Source of the DNA: Elmis aenea
Lineage: Eukaryota; Arthropoda; Insecta; Coleoptera; Elmidae
DNA length: 64,000 nucleotides
NCBI GenBank assembly: GCA_947652605.1
Contig: OX393579.1
Coordinates: 21,411,674-21,475,673 of the forward strand
Direction: 5' to 3'
Under the pieces are notes generated by a model. It had not been told where the DNA came from and searched no databases. It worked only from the letters and a program-made list of their open reading frames with translations. This document shows, in pieces, positions 1-10,775 of this stretch. The position numbers and the translations under genes were made by a program. Numbering within the stretch: position 1 is the first letter of the stretch; every line of letters begins with the position of its first letter.

Positions 1-204
1 CCGTGGAAATTGAAAAAACTGACTGTTCACTTCGCTAACGTCAAAAACTTGTCATTTATATTTTGAATTATTGCATTTCCACAATGAATATTACTTGACA
101 AGAGCAAATTGATATGGTTTATTTACCATTTCGTGTATTTAATTACTAATAGTAATACAATTTTGTTTTATTATAAATATTATATTGTATCTACTCATAT
201 AATC

Positions 205-299
205 TGTGATTTAAATTAATAATTTAAAAAAAAATATCACTTGATTTAAATCAATGATTTAAAAAAAAATAATCGCTTCATTTAAATCTGCTCAACCCT
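205..299. mobile_element. hAT-like terminal fragment
   Basis: Imperfect direct copies of a TGATTTAAAT-type motif lead up to a CAACCCTG end. This resembles the right end of hAT MITEs that carry internal TTTAAATCA repeats. No matching left end is seen, so it is a solo or truncated end. The rest of 1-746 is AT-rich with nothing I recognise. Confidence 0.35.
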
Positions 300-746
300 G
301 GTTTCATATCTTCTGAGATTATTATCTGCGTGACCTAAAGTTATCTCCAAGTATAACGCGTGTTTTCTTTCCATGTATCTATTAAAAACGTTTTTACTTT
401 AAGTAAAACGCTCTATATATTTATAATGTTCCACGTTTTAGCTACACACAATGTAATCTTTTGATATGTTTAACTTTTTAAAGTGTTAAAATCTAGCCAT
501 GTTCACATACCACAAAAACAAAGAAATAAAAGAACTTAAAAACTTCTCAAAAATACATAAGAACACAAGGATTTGCTTCAAACTGTACTTGGAAGTTACG
601 TTTGTTTGTTAATTAATTGTAAAAATTAGTTATTTACAAAATCATAGCAAACTGTGGTATTACAGTCTTTAATAGTTAGCCATATTTTGGTTATTTTGCA
701 ACAGATATACAAAAGTATATAATTTTGAAACGAAAAACTTCTTTCA

Positions 747-1330
747 TACAGTGATGCGCAAAAGTATGGAAACCAACAAATATCTAGAACACTATTAAAT
801 TTATTCCAATGAAATTTTGTATCTAAGCGTTATATTATTTTTCGGATTCGATGAAAGAATTAAGGTTGCAATACGACTCTCGGTTCAATCGGAAACGGAC
901 TCAAACTTTGAAATTTCAAATGGAACACCCTGTATATTTTTATTTTGGGTTTCTCTTAGAAATTTGCTATAAAAATGCATTGGATTATATGGGTCAAGCG
1001 TTTTCGTAAATTTTACATTTTTACAAAATTTTAAGCGATACAGGATACAGCACATTCATTTCTTTTAACATTTAAGTTCTTTAAAAAGGCAGTCGAATTA
1101 CGTTTATAAATTAGATTGACAATAGATTAATTAACACTTTGCGCTAGCTACATTAAAAAAATATTATGTAGGGTGTTTTTTACGCTTGGTTAAACATCGT
1201 TAACTCAATTTTTTTAAATACAACACTATATGTTTTTACATAGTCTTGTAGAAAATTTGATTGCCTTTCAAAAACATTTACCACGTTTTATACCTAAAAC
1301 TGATATTTTACGAGATATCGCGATTTTATG
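747..1330 (+). repeat. Dispersed repeat family A, copy 1
   Basis: The unit opens with TACAGTGATGCGCAAAAGTA. It then carries a GGAAACGGACTCAAACTTTG block, a CACCCTGTATATTTTT block near 940, a TATATGGGTC block, and finally a CGAGATATCGCGATTTTA block near 1310. The same blocks recur in the same order at 42641, 60645 and 63441, so this is one dispersed family in a single orientation. No open reading frame is conserved between copies. The internal CACCCTGTA blocks tie it to the CAGGGTG foldback elements. It is probably a non-autonomous DNA transposon or a composite of short modules. Confidence 0.6.
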
Positions 1331-1398
1331 TTAATTCTTAGATCAACATCATATTTTTGAGTAGGCTATGAAGGTAGACAACGGTAATTTTGAAACAA

Positions 1399-1852
1399 TT
1401 GAAAGATAAAAAAAGTTATAATTTCATCTTTTCCCAACGAATTTTCGACATTGTTTAAAACGAAGATGTAATTTTACCAATCTTACGTTGAAATCGAGGT
1501 TTCTTATAGCAGTGGTTCTTAATCTTTTAGTAGTTGCGACCCCCTAAATATCCTAAAATATTTTCGCGGCCCCCTAGTTTGTATTAACAAAAATATTATG
1601 ATTTATTTAAGAAGTTATTTCTCCGATGATTCGAGTAAAATAAGGTGCAAAAAAACTTTTTTTTTAAAGATTTCAATATTTTAAAAAGTAAAGACGTTTT
1701 ATAAATTTTTCGCGACCCCACTTAAAATCTTTCACAGCCTCCCAGGAGGCCGCGGCCTCCCGGTTAAGAATCGCTGTCTTATAGGACCACAATATTTTCC
1801 ATAATTCGTTAGGAAAAGATAAAATTATAACTTTCTTGTTTTTATCTTTCAA
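1399..1852. repeat. Inverted repeat pair split by a hAT MITE
   Basis: The arm at 1399-1444 (GAAAGATAAAAAAAGTTATA followed by an ATCTTTTCC block) is matched in reverse complement at 1801-1852. The two arms are about 45-50 bp with a few differences. The MITE at 1510-1776 sits in the loop, so the inverted pair is older than that insertion. No TIR family is recognised. Confidence 0.6.
1510..1776. mobile_element. hAT MITE with 8-bp target duplication
   Basis: This is a 267-bp element with ends CAGTGGTTCTTAA and TTAAGAATCGCTG. It is flanked by a perfect 8-bp duplication TCTTATAG at 1502-1509 and 1777-1784. Ends beginning CAGTG with 8-bp duplications are characteristic of hAT. The interior has C-rich blocks such as GCGACCCCCT and no coding capacity. 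The intact duplication suggests no rearrangement since insertion. Confidence 0.85.
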
Positions 1853-1906
1853 GTGATTATATCTATTTTTTCAAGTATCGAGCTATCACTCGCACTCTTA
1901 CAAATA

Positions 1907-3232
1907 CAGGGTGCGCCATTAGTGCGATGAAGTCCATTATTACCCTTAATGTCAACTTATTAAAAAAAAGTTTTTAATGAAACTTATAGTATTTCTAGAC
2001 GTGCATGTTTTAAAATTGGTTTTAAGTATACAGGGTGTTTCTTAAAAGTGGGGCGTCACTAAAGGTATTTTTTTTAAATTGAACACCCAGTATATTTTTG
2101 CATAATCGAATTCAGCAAGAAAATCTCCATCTGACAGTATTTTGTTTTTTTCATTTTTTTGCGACGTTGCCAATTTATCTCCAAAAATCTTTGAATTTCC
2201 AGAAAAACAGGGTACAATACTTGTCAAGAGCACAACGTTATGAATTATAATTGGCAAATGATATTTTGTACATACGAAGTCAAAAGGTGTAGTCATAGTC
2301 TAAATACATCAAAATTAATTTATATTATACAGGGTGTTTCTTATAGATGTGCCAACTTCCCAATTTTCAAACATCATTAACTTTATTTTTTCAAATGGAA
2401 CACCCTGTATATTATTCGAAAATACACCACCCTGAACATAGACCGCATCAATCAATTCTTTTTTTGGAAAATTCATATTGAATATGTTATACTCATTTAT
2501 TTATGTTTAAACAATTGACAGCAATTTACTCTGACATTTGTTACTGCAGAAATTATTGTTTCTATTTTCAAAGTCGGGGCCTACTCCGAGAAAACTAGGA
2601 AATTCCTACACAACACGCTTATAAGAATAAGTAAAATGTAAATAACTCAGGAAATATTCACTTTAGCTATAGGTAAGTATTAAGAAAAGTTGAAGAAAAA
2701 CAAAAATGCAACAAAATGACGCAATAATACACAGGGTGTTCCATTTGAAAAAATAAAGTTAATGATGTTTGAAAATTGGGAAGTTGGCACATCTATAAGA
2801 AACACCCTGTATAATATAAATTAATTTTGATGTATTTAGACTATGACTACACCTTTTGACTTCGTATGTACAAAATATCATTTGCCAATTATAATTCATA
2901 ACATTGTGCTCTTGACAAGTATTGTACCCTGTTTTTCTGAAAATTCAAAGATTTTTGGAGATAAATTGGCAACGTCGCAAAAAAATGAAAAAAACAAAAT
3001 ACTGTCATATGGAGATTTTCTTGCTGAATTCGATTATGCAAAAATATACTGGGTGTTCAATTTAAAAAAAATACCTTTAGTGACGCCCCACTTTTAAGAA
3101 ACACCCTGTATACTTGAAACTAATTTTAAAACATGCACGTCTAGAAATACTATAAGTTTCATTAAAAACTTTTTTTTAATAAGTTGACATTAAGGGTAAT
3201 AATGGACTTCATCGCACTAATGGCGCACCCTG
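1907..3232. mobile_element. Foldback element FB1, CAGGGTGCGCC ends
   Basis: Two near-identical arms of about 502 bp (1907-2408 and 2731-3232) are exact opposites in orientation and flank a 322-bp loop. The outer ends are CAGGGTGCGCC bounded by TA on both sides, consistent with a TA target duplication. Each arm contains shorter modules bounded by TACAGGGTGTTTC and GAACACCC-type ends: 2028-2095 and 2327-2408, mirrored at 2731-2812 and 3044-3113. The 84-codon frames seen on opposite strands in the two arms are the same sequence read twice and are not genes. The loop holds a possible transposase start on the minus strand. Confidence 0.85.
2411..2476 (-). pseudogene. Possible N-terminal stub of an HTH transposase (FB1 loop)
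   Basis: On the minus strand an ATG at 2474-2476 opens a frame reading MNFPKKELIDAVYVQGG. This recalls the start of DUF4817-type HTH transposases, typically an F-T-K-E-E-L-x-D-M-V-Y-x-x-G-E-like stretch. The frame runs into the inner end of the left arm after about 22 codons. The ATG lies about 756 bp from the right terminus. In FB2 the corresponding distance is about 676 bp. The match is short and I hold it loosely, and chance is possible. If real, FB1 derives from the 5' end of its parent transposon. Confidence 0.35.
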
Positions 3233-3350
3233 TATAAAATAATTGAAAATTTAAATGGTTCGATAGCTCTCGATACACTCCGAGACTCATTAAACGAAAT
3301 GTTCTGTTGTTTTCATCCGAATGATCGTTGCACTAAAAAATGTATTTTAA

Positions 3351-3652
3351 CACCTTGGCAGTCATTGGGTTCGCCAGCGATCTTCAGAAAAGTTTACTAC
3401 TGTGCCGTGAGAATCCCATTTGTACTTAGCATTAGCAGCAGTATAAATATCAGTGTTTTCTATTACGTAGCTTGTAAATAATGGTTTAAGTAATATAGAA
3501 TGACACACTGGAAATCTCCATGCATTTGATTTGGATTTGACTTTAACTGTGCTGCCATCTGAATGCGATTTTTTGCACTAATTGATTCTACCCTATTTTT
3601 TTGCGGCCCATGAAAAATCTTTTTTTTTTTTTATATGGCGGCAGCCAAGGTG
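3351..3652. mobile_element. piggyBac-like MITE with TTAA sites
   Basis: This is a 302-bp element with ends CACCTTGGCAG and CAGCCAAGGTG. TTAA lies immediately outside each end (3347-3350 and 3653-3656). TTAA target duplication and TIRs of this form are typical of piggyBac derivatives. The interior has no domain I recognise. The 60-codon frame crossing its left end is not a gene. Confidence 0.6.
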
Positions 3653-3659
3653 TTAAAAG

Positions 3660-4720
3660 TAAGAATTAACCATTTTTAGTAATACTTTAAACACAACCTT
3701 TAAAATACGCCGATGTCGTATTTATAGGTACTTCGATTTTCAAGTAATTTTCTTGGGTTTCGTCAGAAGTTTGGGAAACTTATTAATTGTTACCTTCATT
3801 ATAAAGTCACTGCAAACTGCAACTAGGACTGCAGAGTATAATTTATGTTTCGATAAAGTTTATACATGTGCACATTCTTTATGCAAAGCAAGGGTTTGTG
3901 TGTTAATAGGTTTTTACTTATAAGCGAGTTTATTTAACGTTAGGTTTTTTCAGTTACGTTTTTCTGTTTATATTTCGTTACAGAAAAAAAAAAATCAATG
4001 GGATTGTGTTTAAATAATAAACACATTAAATCGTTTGTAAATCAATTTCTTATCACTTAAAACCAAACCCAATTGTACTTTTGTTAACAGGGATTTATCA
4101 TACACATAACTTCATCATCAAAATCCTATGGTACAAAGTAAAATAATGGACGTCCTGAATATAGGTGCCGAAATTTTTAGCGTTGAACGCACCTCGTAAA
4201 TCTCAGTAATGTATTATTTTATCATATTCTAATTCCAGTGAACTTTCTGCGTAAATTTTCCAAGAATTATGTATTACAAGAATATGACGCAAGTAATCAG
4301 GAAGGAGCATTCAAAAAAAAACTAGAGTAAATAAATATAAACTTTCATAACAGTTAGCAATTTGTACGATATTTTGTGGGAACCAAATTCGTTTAAAAAC
4401 GTTATTTGTGAACATGCTGTCGTAATCGTTATAAATTTAAACAAAACATTTTTAGCGTCTGGCAATATCGCACTTAACACCTAGTTAACAAAAATAATAA
4501 TCAAAGTGGTCAAGAATGTTTGTTATGTTTAACTAAAAATTCCATTTTCACATTGCTTTAAGTACTGAATCATTTCGTCAGATGTCAATTCCTTATTTTA
4601 TTAGGCAAGTTTCACCAATAGGTACCCCAAGTCATTTTTCCGAGCATTTTTCTCTCTTCACGCAAGTTTTTTATTTCACAGATCATTATGGATTCCTGCT
4701 TAAGCACATTTAATTAACAT
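3660..4720. other. AT-rich stretch, nothing recognised
   Basis: I see no coding frame with family motifs, no paired TIRs and no tandem array. Short A and T runs are frequent. Confidence 0.5.
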
Positions 4721-5323
4721 TTATGCAGTTTTGGCCGCGTTTGCATTGACCAATTTTTTTAGGTTTTTTAGTGCAAAAGGGTACCGTGACAGGCTTTGTG
4801 ACAGGCGTTCGATATGGTATGACCAGTCCAGTCTAGAGTCAATACATAAACCAAGAAAAGATATTTTATTAACAACATTTATACTTGTGGAATTATTTTG
4901 AAATTTTAAGTCGGAGGTTATTTTACTTTGTGAAAATTTTATAACTTGCGTTTTATTGACGTTTAAGGTTAGATTATTTAACGTAAACCAATGTTGGAGT
5001 TGGCCTAAACAGTCAAAGAGTTTTTGTTCAGAGTTTTTGGAATCTGAGTCACTAATAATGGCAGATGTGTCATCGGCAAATTGTATAAGGGAAGTTTTGA
5101 CAAAATCTGGAAGATCATTTGTGTACAGTATGTATAAGAGGGGGCCCAAGATTGATCCTTGCGGGACTCCTTTTTTGATTTTCTTTTTGTTGGATTTTAG
5201 AAATCTACCTGACGTGTCTTTTCCGGCAACGTATTGGTTTCTTTCCGAAAGATAAGATGTTATAAGATTATGGGCGGTCCCTCGTATACCATAGTGTTCT
5301 AATTTCGTTAGCAGTACTTATAC
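4721..5323 (-). pseudogene. LINE reverse transcriptase fragment
   Basis: A single open minus-strand frame of about 200 codons encodes the palm region of a non-LTR retrotransposon reverse transcriptase. In order it shows LLTKLEHYGIRG, then SYLSERNQYV, GVPQGSILGPLLY, the catalytic FADDT (YADD-type box) and WFTLNNLTLNVNKT. It ends in a FLGLCIDSRLDWSYHI block. These are standard motifs of jockey/I-like LINE elements, which copy element RNA at a nicked target. Both ends are cut. There is no fingers region upstream of 5323, and a stop follows the thumb-like segment at 4721. No 3' tail or target duplication is visible. The frame itself has no stop, so it may be a fairly young fragment. Confidence 0.85.
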
Positions 5324-5441
5324 AACCCAATGATAGATTTACTGCTTTACAAGAGTGTTCTAAATGGACACGCTTTAAAAATTATGCCGCTAGATAATCT
5401 CAAACGCGCAGCTGGCCTGGCATTAAAATATAATAGATTTA

Positions 5442-5567
5442 GGCCCAGTTGAATAAAAGCTAAACCCGGGTTTAACCCTGGGTTAATCCCTGGTCCTAGG
5501 CGTTAACCTAGAGTTAATCCCTAGTTTTAGGCGTCAACCCAGGGTTAATCCCGGGTTTATCATTTAT
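5442..5567. repeat. Palindromic GGCCC-ended fragment rich in AACCCGGGTT
   Basis: The stretch starts TTTAGGCCCAGTTGAATAAA and holds four partly inverted copies of an AACCC(G/T)GGGTTAA-like motif. Its end resembles those of the elements at 52853 and 58276 (GGCCCGGTTGCA-type), so it is probably a fragment of the same TIR family. No opposite end is seen. Confidence 0.4.
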
Positions 5568-5695
5568 GTAATCAGCTCTTAGATGCTCCAGAATTTTTAT
5601 GTGAAATTTAAAATATCAAGCCATGGAAGTTTTCGAAAATTTAGGCGTTTGGACGAAAAACTACGAACTCTCATTACAAAATCTAGACAATCACA

Positions 5696-5895
5696 ATACC
5701 AGTAACAACAGCTTCCTGCGAACGTTCGTTTAGCAAATTGAAAATTTATAATCCTACCTTCGTTCTACTATTGGACAAAAGCGATTAACAAACATATCTG
5801 TAATATCAATTGAAAAAGATATTGCAAAAACATTAAATTATGACGATATAGTAGAGGTGTTTCTAAATAAAAAAGCTAGAAAAATTACATCATAA
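5696..5895 (+). pseudogene. hAT transposase C-terminal dimerization domain, frameshifted
   Basis: Two overlapping frames together encode the conserved C-terminal dimerization (hATC) block of hAT transposases. The first reads IPVTTASCERSFSKLKI. A frameshift near 5750 leads into YLRSTIGQKRLTNISVISIE and then DDIVEVFLNKKARK before a TAA at 5893-5895. The SCERSFSKLKI motif and the LRSTxGQxRLxNLxxxSIE motif are diagnostic. The DDE core is not recognisable upstream, so only the tail survives. It is closest in style to the ZMYM/TTF-zinc-finger group of hAT genes, which is a judgement from memory. It follows directly on the GGCCC-ended fragment and has no visible ends of its own. Confidence 0.8.
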
Positions 5896-6139
5896 AATAG
5901 GTTGAACTTATTTATGTTTTTATTCTCTTATTTTATATTATACCTATAACGTGTATTTCTTTAATTTATTTGTCATTGAATATGAATAAAAATTTATTTA
6001 ATAGATTATTTATTTATACAAATACGTAATTGGATTTACAGGCAACTCATTTTGATGGGGTTAATACTAAATATTTAACATATTGCATATAGTAACATTT
6101 AACTTGTCACATTAAAATTTTTATCAATTTTGGGTTAAG

Positions 6140-6252
6140 GGGGGAAGGCGCAACTTAGATACCTACTTGCCACAGGCGCTTCATACCCTCGTTACGGCAC
6201 TGGTAGCTCTTACCGTTCACGAGATCCCAATAGTAGCCCTTTTATGTGGACC
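6140..6252 (-). mobile_element. Solo CAGGGTG terminal arm
   Basis: Read on the minus strand, the end TACAGGGTGGTCC is followed about 30 bp in by GGGATCTCGTGAACGGTAAG. That is the internal motif shared by the foldback elements. No opposing arm is found nearby, so this is a solo or truncated end. Confidence 0.5.
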
Positions 6253-6555
6253 ACCCTGTATAGTTTACTTCTGCATTATTCTTAAAAAGTTTAAACCAGT
6301 GCGGTGTTAGATAACATGTGGCAATATGCGTAAATCATGTTTGCTTTATTGGCATTTGTGATATTAAAATAATATTTCACTAAACTAAAAGTACCTAAAT
6401 ACAACAGCAAATCAGATATTCTATTCATGTTGTAACATGAAACGGGTGTGTTTACTTTTTTTGTGACCTGCTGCTAAAGAAAAAGCTATTAAAACTTAAA
6501 ATTATTTTAATAACACATTTCGTAACACACTTTTTATTCCCTTAATAGTATATTA

Positions 6556-6674
6556 TATACCAAGGTAGAGAAGTCAACTATTATAGCCTGAGGGCTCAGA
6601 TAAGATCACGAGGCGCAAAGCGCCGAGGGATGTAAGGGCCCGAAGGCTATAAGACTTCTCTACCGTGGTGTATA
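6556..6674. repeat. Multi-level hairpin, GC-rich
   Basis: Nested inverted repeats form three stems. The outer is TATACCAAGGTAGAGAAGTC against GACTTCTCTACCGTGGTGTA, the middle is TTATAGCCTGAGGGC against GCCCGAAGGCTATAA, and the inner is GGCGCAAAGCGCC. A further GGTAGAGAA copy occurs near 7170. This could be a small palindromic transposon or the subterminal part of the element at 6681-7243. I see no TSD. Confidence 0.55.
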
Positions 6675-6680
6675 TACTAT

Positions 6681-7243
6681 TTTTTTCACTACTAGTAAGA
6701 CAAACCCATTTATGTTATGTACGCACTTTCTAACCTAAAATATAAAAAGTTAAGTACCTATCTACTATCTACAGAAATATTGAATCTGCGTGTTACTCAT
6801 CTTGCTAAATCACTATTGTTATTAAAAAACATTGTTTTTAAGCGATGGTTTCATCTAAAATACTGAAATTATTAAAACTTTTCTCTTTTTTACGTTGTGT
6901 CAATCGACGGTGTGGATATTGACAACCGTCATTTATTACGGCGCGGAAGTCGTATTATTTAAATACACCAAAGTTTTTAAAATTAAATTAATTTATTTAA
7001 ACAACGTTTTAAATGCTAAAATACCAATAAAGAGAATTTCTCCATCATACTAAATCGTCCTATAATTTTTTTTTTCTTTAAAACTACAACAGCATTATCA
7101 AAAAATATAAATTTGTTCATTATTCACCAGTGGTTAATAATGAAAAATTGTTTACCTGTAACCATGCATAGGTAGAGAAATTGAATTTCACGGCATTCTA
7201 ATATACGTCATAATGCTACGCTATATAACTAGTAGTGAAAAAA
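6681..7243. mobile_element. TIR element with TTTTTTCACTACTAGT ends
   Basis: The 16-bp end TTTTTTCACTACTAGT at 6681-6696 is matched perfectly in reverse complement at 7228-7243. The span is about 560 bp of AT-rich DNA without coding motifs. The superfamily is not assigned. A related CACTAGTG palindrome occurs at 61564. Confidence 0.45.
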
Positions 7244-7249
7244 ATATAT

Positions 7250-8770
7250 TTCATACGTCTCTTTTAAAGAGCATTGCTGGTCGAAGCACATTAATACAGA
7301 CTTCAGTTTAGGCTAGTATTAATAAGTATTTTAAGGTAAACTATCAAAACAACTCCATCTCGGTATAAGGAATAAACCTATTGAATTTCAACTAAAATGC
7401 ATATTATGGTAAAAGTAAACAAAAAATGATAAAACGTACGGAAATGTTTCAAGGTTATCATCTTACATGTGTTGTTTCATTTTACAGCTAACAGCTTTTT
7501 ATCATTAAAATGTTGTTAAAATGTTTTTGAGCCAAGACAACGTTTTTACAGTTTTTTTACGTTCGACTTGATTTTTTAAAGGCTTTTTATTCTTTATTAT
7601 TTTTATCCTTTAATATTGTTTAACACTGTAAATTAAAGTTATGTAAAAGGCAATGAATTATTGCCTTAATCCACAAAAATGTAAATCAAGCGCGTTTACG
7701 CAACAGTAAATACAATATAAAACAAAACTGTAGCTTTAACCTCACAGAAATAAATTTTGAAGCTTTATCGTGGTACGTGCCAGACGGGGGACAAATACTA
7801 ACGATTATAACCTTATTGAACCCTTAGCGAGCTTCGAAAGGGTTAAGTTGAATAGATGACCGCTATAAATACGGTTTGGAAACATTTATTTGTCACAAAA
7901 ATTGTTGGATTGTTGGATTTTACACAGGCGGCTCAAAGTATGTGGGCACATCGCAATCATACCTAAGCAAGCTTCCCAACAATTTTAATAAAGCTTGTAA
8001 AGTCGTCATCAATTTACAAAGAGCGATTCAATAAGTATTTAAGGAAAGAATAGTCCGTTTTATATTGGGTATTTTTGTACTGTCCAATATGGAAGAAAGT
8101 TTCGTATGAACTAAATAATTGTATAAACTGTTTCATTTGATTTCAGCAATAAAAAAAAAAACTTTTTAAACATTTTAATATTTCAGACGATGTTCAGATC
8201 ATCTGAACATTTTTTCTTATTTCATTTATATTTAAATTTAATTTCAAATACCTTTAATATTTCAATTTTAATTCAATTACTTAATTTAATATCTCACATT
8301 TCATTTCCTGCAGCGACCACACGTGCCGACAAACATCTTACTTTGCAATTTGCTACATGTGCGAATCGATTACCTGTCGATTTCACAATTAGTAAATTGC
8401 AAAGTAAGCTAATACACAATCTTAAAGTCCGATATATAAACCGTTAATTATTTTTAATAAATTAGTACAGATTAATAGTCTTACTCATTCAACATCTACC
8501 TAAGCCACAATTATAGGGGTGTGAGGTTGCACTCCAACACACACAACACACTTCACTTACACATCCGCACTTTATACAAAATACACTACAAACTACAAAT
8601 TTACACCAGATCAACAGCATCTGGCCGTAAACAAACGACATATCTAAACCACTGATCTGTTCTTTTCTTGATTGTTTTTATTACAGTTGTTGTTTCTTAC
8701 ACTCTGTTAAAAATTGTTTGATTGCTTATATGATCCACTCGTTAAATCATACTTTAAAAATTCTTCTACA
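7250..8770. other. AT-rich stretch with one hairpin
   Basis: There are no transposase or host-gene motifs. At 8338-8408 a 71-bp hairpin has 15-bp perfect arms, CTTACTTTGCAATTT against AAATTGCAAAGTAAG, with a smaller ATCGA pairing inside. An 85-codon frame over the hairpin is low-complexity I/L/F/S sequence and I do not accept it as a gene. Confidence 0.5.
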
Positions 8771-8771
8771 G

Positions 8772-9064
8772 CAGTGTTTATCAAAGAGTGGTACGCGTAC
8801 CAAATATTTTTAAACTGTAGAAAACAAATTCAATATATGAGAATCGTGTACTGCAGAATTACGCACACGTTAATTACAAATTTGTATTAAATAATAAACT
8901 AATAGCACATTGGTGTATCATATTTTTACAGTTTAGCCAGATGAAAATAGTAATATATAAAACTATCCGAAAGCAGTTTTCTTTTCGACCGAGAGGGGTA
9001 CGCCAGTAAGAATACACTGTAAAAAGGGGTACCTACTAGATTGTTGTAAGTTTAATAAACACTG
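8772..9064. mobile_element. hAT MITE with perfect 8-bp target duplication
   Basis: This is a 293-bp element with ends CAGTGTTTATCAAA and TTTAATAAACACTG. The perfect 8-bp direct duplication TTCTACAG lies at 8764-8771 and 9065-9072. The interior includes GGTACGCGTACC near the left end and GGGGTACC-like blocks near the right, with no open frame. End sequence and duplication length assign it to hAT. Confidence 0.88.
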
Positions 9065-9134
9065 TTCTACAGCATCACGCCAAAAATGATTTCAATCTCT
9101 TCCTTTCTTGTGTTCCCCAGGTAAGAGTAATATT

Positions 9135-10775
9135 GATAGTTATTTATTTTGATTTTTGCAAGCATTTTTAGTTGTTACTTTAAAGAAAAATTCGGGTGGC
9201 GATTCCTTATCCAAAATAACGGGGGGTCTTTCATATAAAATGTATTCCTTATACGACTCCTTTCGGAGTTACGGATCCCTAAAGGGGAGCGGTAATTTTA
9301 GGTTTTTATTTTTATTCTCAAATTTGGTAGATGTTTTGTACTTATTGAAAGGTTTTCCATAGTAATATTTTCAATCATCTCCCACCTTCACAGGGGGGTG
9401 AAAAGTGCGACCCTTGTTGGTTTTTCTTTTATCAGAACTTTTAAGTGGGTTGAAATTTTGCAACTAAAAGTTTTTTATTTCTTTAGTTTTTCTCGTAACA
9501 CCTACAGTTTTTAGGTAAAAAATAAAATAAGTAAACATGCACCGTATAATATTCCGATATTAAACGATTCATTTTGGTGGTTGCCATGGTTTATTTATGT
9601 TTATATTGGGTAGAACTGACGGGCGTTTTAGCGTTGTCGCCGCATAAACGTCAAAATGAATTACATCCGTAGAATCCCAATATACAGGGTGTGTATAAAT
9701 TGGCGGAAGCGCTACACGTGACGATGTTCTTCGTAAAATTTCAAGTCGAAAATCTTGATACGAAAATGTTGTACCATGCTTCCTATGGCCTCAGGAACCA
9801 TTTAAAGAAAAATAAAATTGGCAACATTGCATACCTTGATTTGCGTTTGGACATTTTTTTTATCAGCAATTAATTTTTACTTAGGTATTTACAATTTTTG
9901 TTCAAACTGAAAGCCTTCAGTTCGTAAACATAGCTGCAAACTTTTGGGTATCGTAAAACACAAACTAGAAATAATTACGAAAAAAACAGAGATGACAGCT
10001 AATGACAATGTTACCATATGTATTATTTTCATTCAAATCAGTGATTTACATATTTTCAACACCAATTTTTGAAAGGAAAAACACAATATCTAGGAAAAAA
10101 TATTATTCAAAATTTATTTTTATTCCAAATCGCAGCTTTTTTATTAACAAATATTAAATAATAACGCTTATTAAAGGACTAAATGTCAAAACTTTGAGGA
10201 CCTCTTGCAAACACAGCAAGCATGGTATAATATTTTCGTATTAAGATTTTCGACTTAGAATTTATGAAGAACATCGCCACGTGTAGCGCTTTCGCCAATT
10301 TTTACACACCCTGTATATTTTTTAATTGGAATATTTGATGGTTCATATTTACTTATTTTAATTTTTACTCAAAAACGGTAGCTTTTACGAGAAAAACTAG
10401 AGAATAAAAAAAGTTTCCTAATAAATCAAGCTTTTAAATAAAAATTGCAAAATTGCAACCCACCAAAAAGTTCTGATAAAAAAAACAACAGGGGTCGCAC
10501 TTTTCAGCCCCCTGTGAAGGTGGGAAATGATTGAAAAATTACTATGGTATTTCTTTTAATAAGTGCAAAACATCTCCTAATATCATTTTCCTAATACATT
10601 TATTCAAATTTGAGAAATAATGTAAGAACTTAAGTTTACCGCTCCCCTTTAGGGGGGTGTAACTCCGAAAGGAGACGTCTAAGGAAAAAATTTTATATGA
10701 AGAACCCCCCTTAGTTTTCGATAATGAATCACCTACCAATTTTTGCAATACTTAAGAAATAAAATAAAAAATAAC
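9135..10775. mobile_element. Outer foldback around FB7
   Basis: Arms at about 9135-9560 and 10318-10775 are inverted copies of each other. Both contain a CTCCTTTCGGAGTTAC-like block and an AAAGGGGAGCGGTAA block, at 9258-9297 and mirrored at 10637-10680. The roughly 68-codon frames on opposite strands are the same arm read twice. The outer ends have no CAGGGTG. The loop contains the FB7 element plus about 120 bp with a small ATTCATTTTG/CAAAATGAAT inverted pair. Confidence 0.7.
9685..10313. mobile_element. Foldback element FB7, CAGGGTGTGTA ends
   Basis: This is a 629-bp element bounded by TA (9683-9684 and 10314-10315). It has inverted arms of about 125 bp that begin CAGGGTGTGTAAAAATTGGC-like sequence and then GAAAGCGCTACACGTG. 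The loop of roughly 380 bp has no recognisable coding sequence. It lies inside the loop of a larger inverted repeat, so it either inserted into that palindrome or formed together with it. Confidence 0.75.

Noticed and set aside
2042..3097. Matching 84-codon frames on opposite strands (2042-2296 minus and 2843-3097 plus)
   Set aside because: They are the two arms of foldback FB1 read in opposite directions, with no protein family motif.
8190..8447. 85-codon frame over a hairpin
   Set aside because: It has low-complexity I/L/F/S composition, and half of it reads through a perfect 15-bp inverted repeat.
9156..10748. Two similar 68-codon frames on opposite strands
   Set aside because: They are the inverted arms of the outer foldback around FB7, not duplicated genes.
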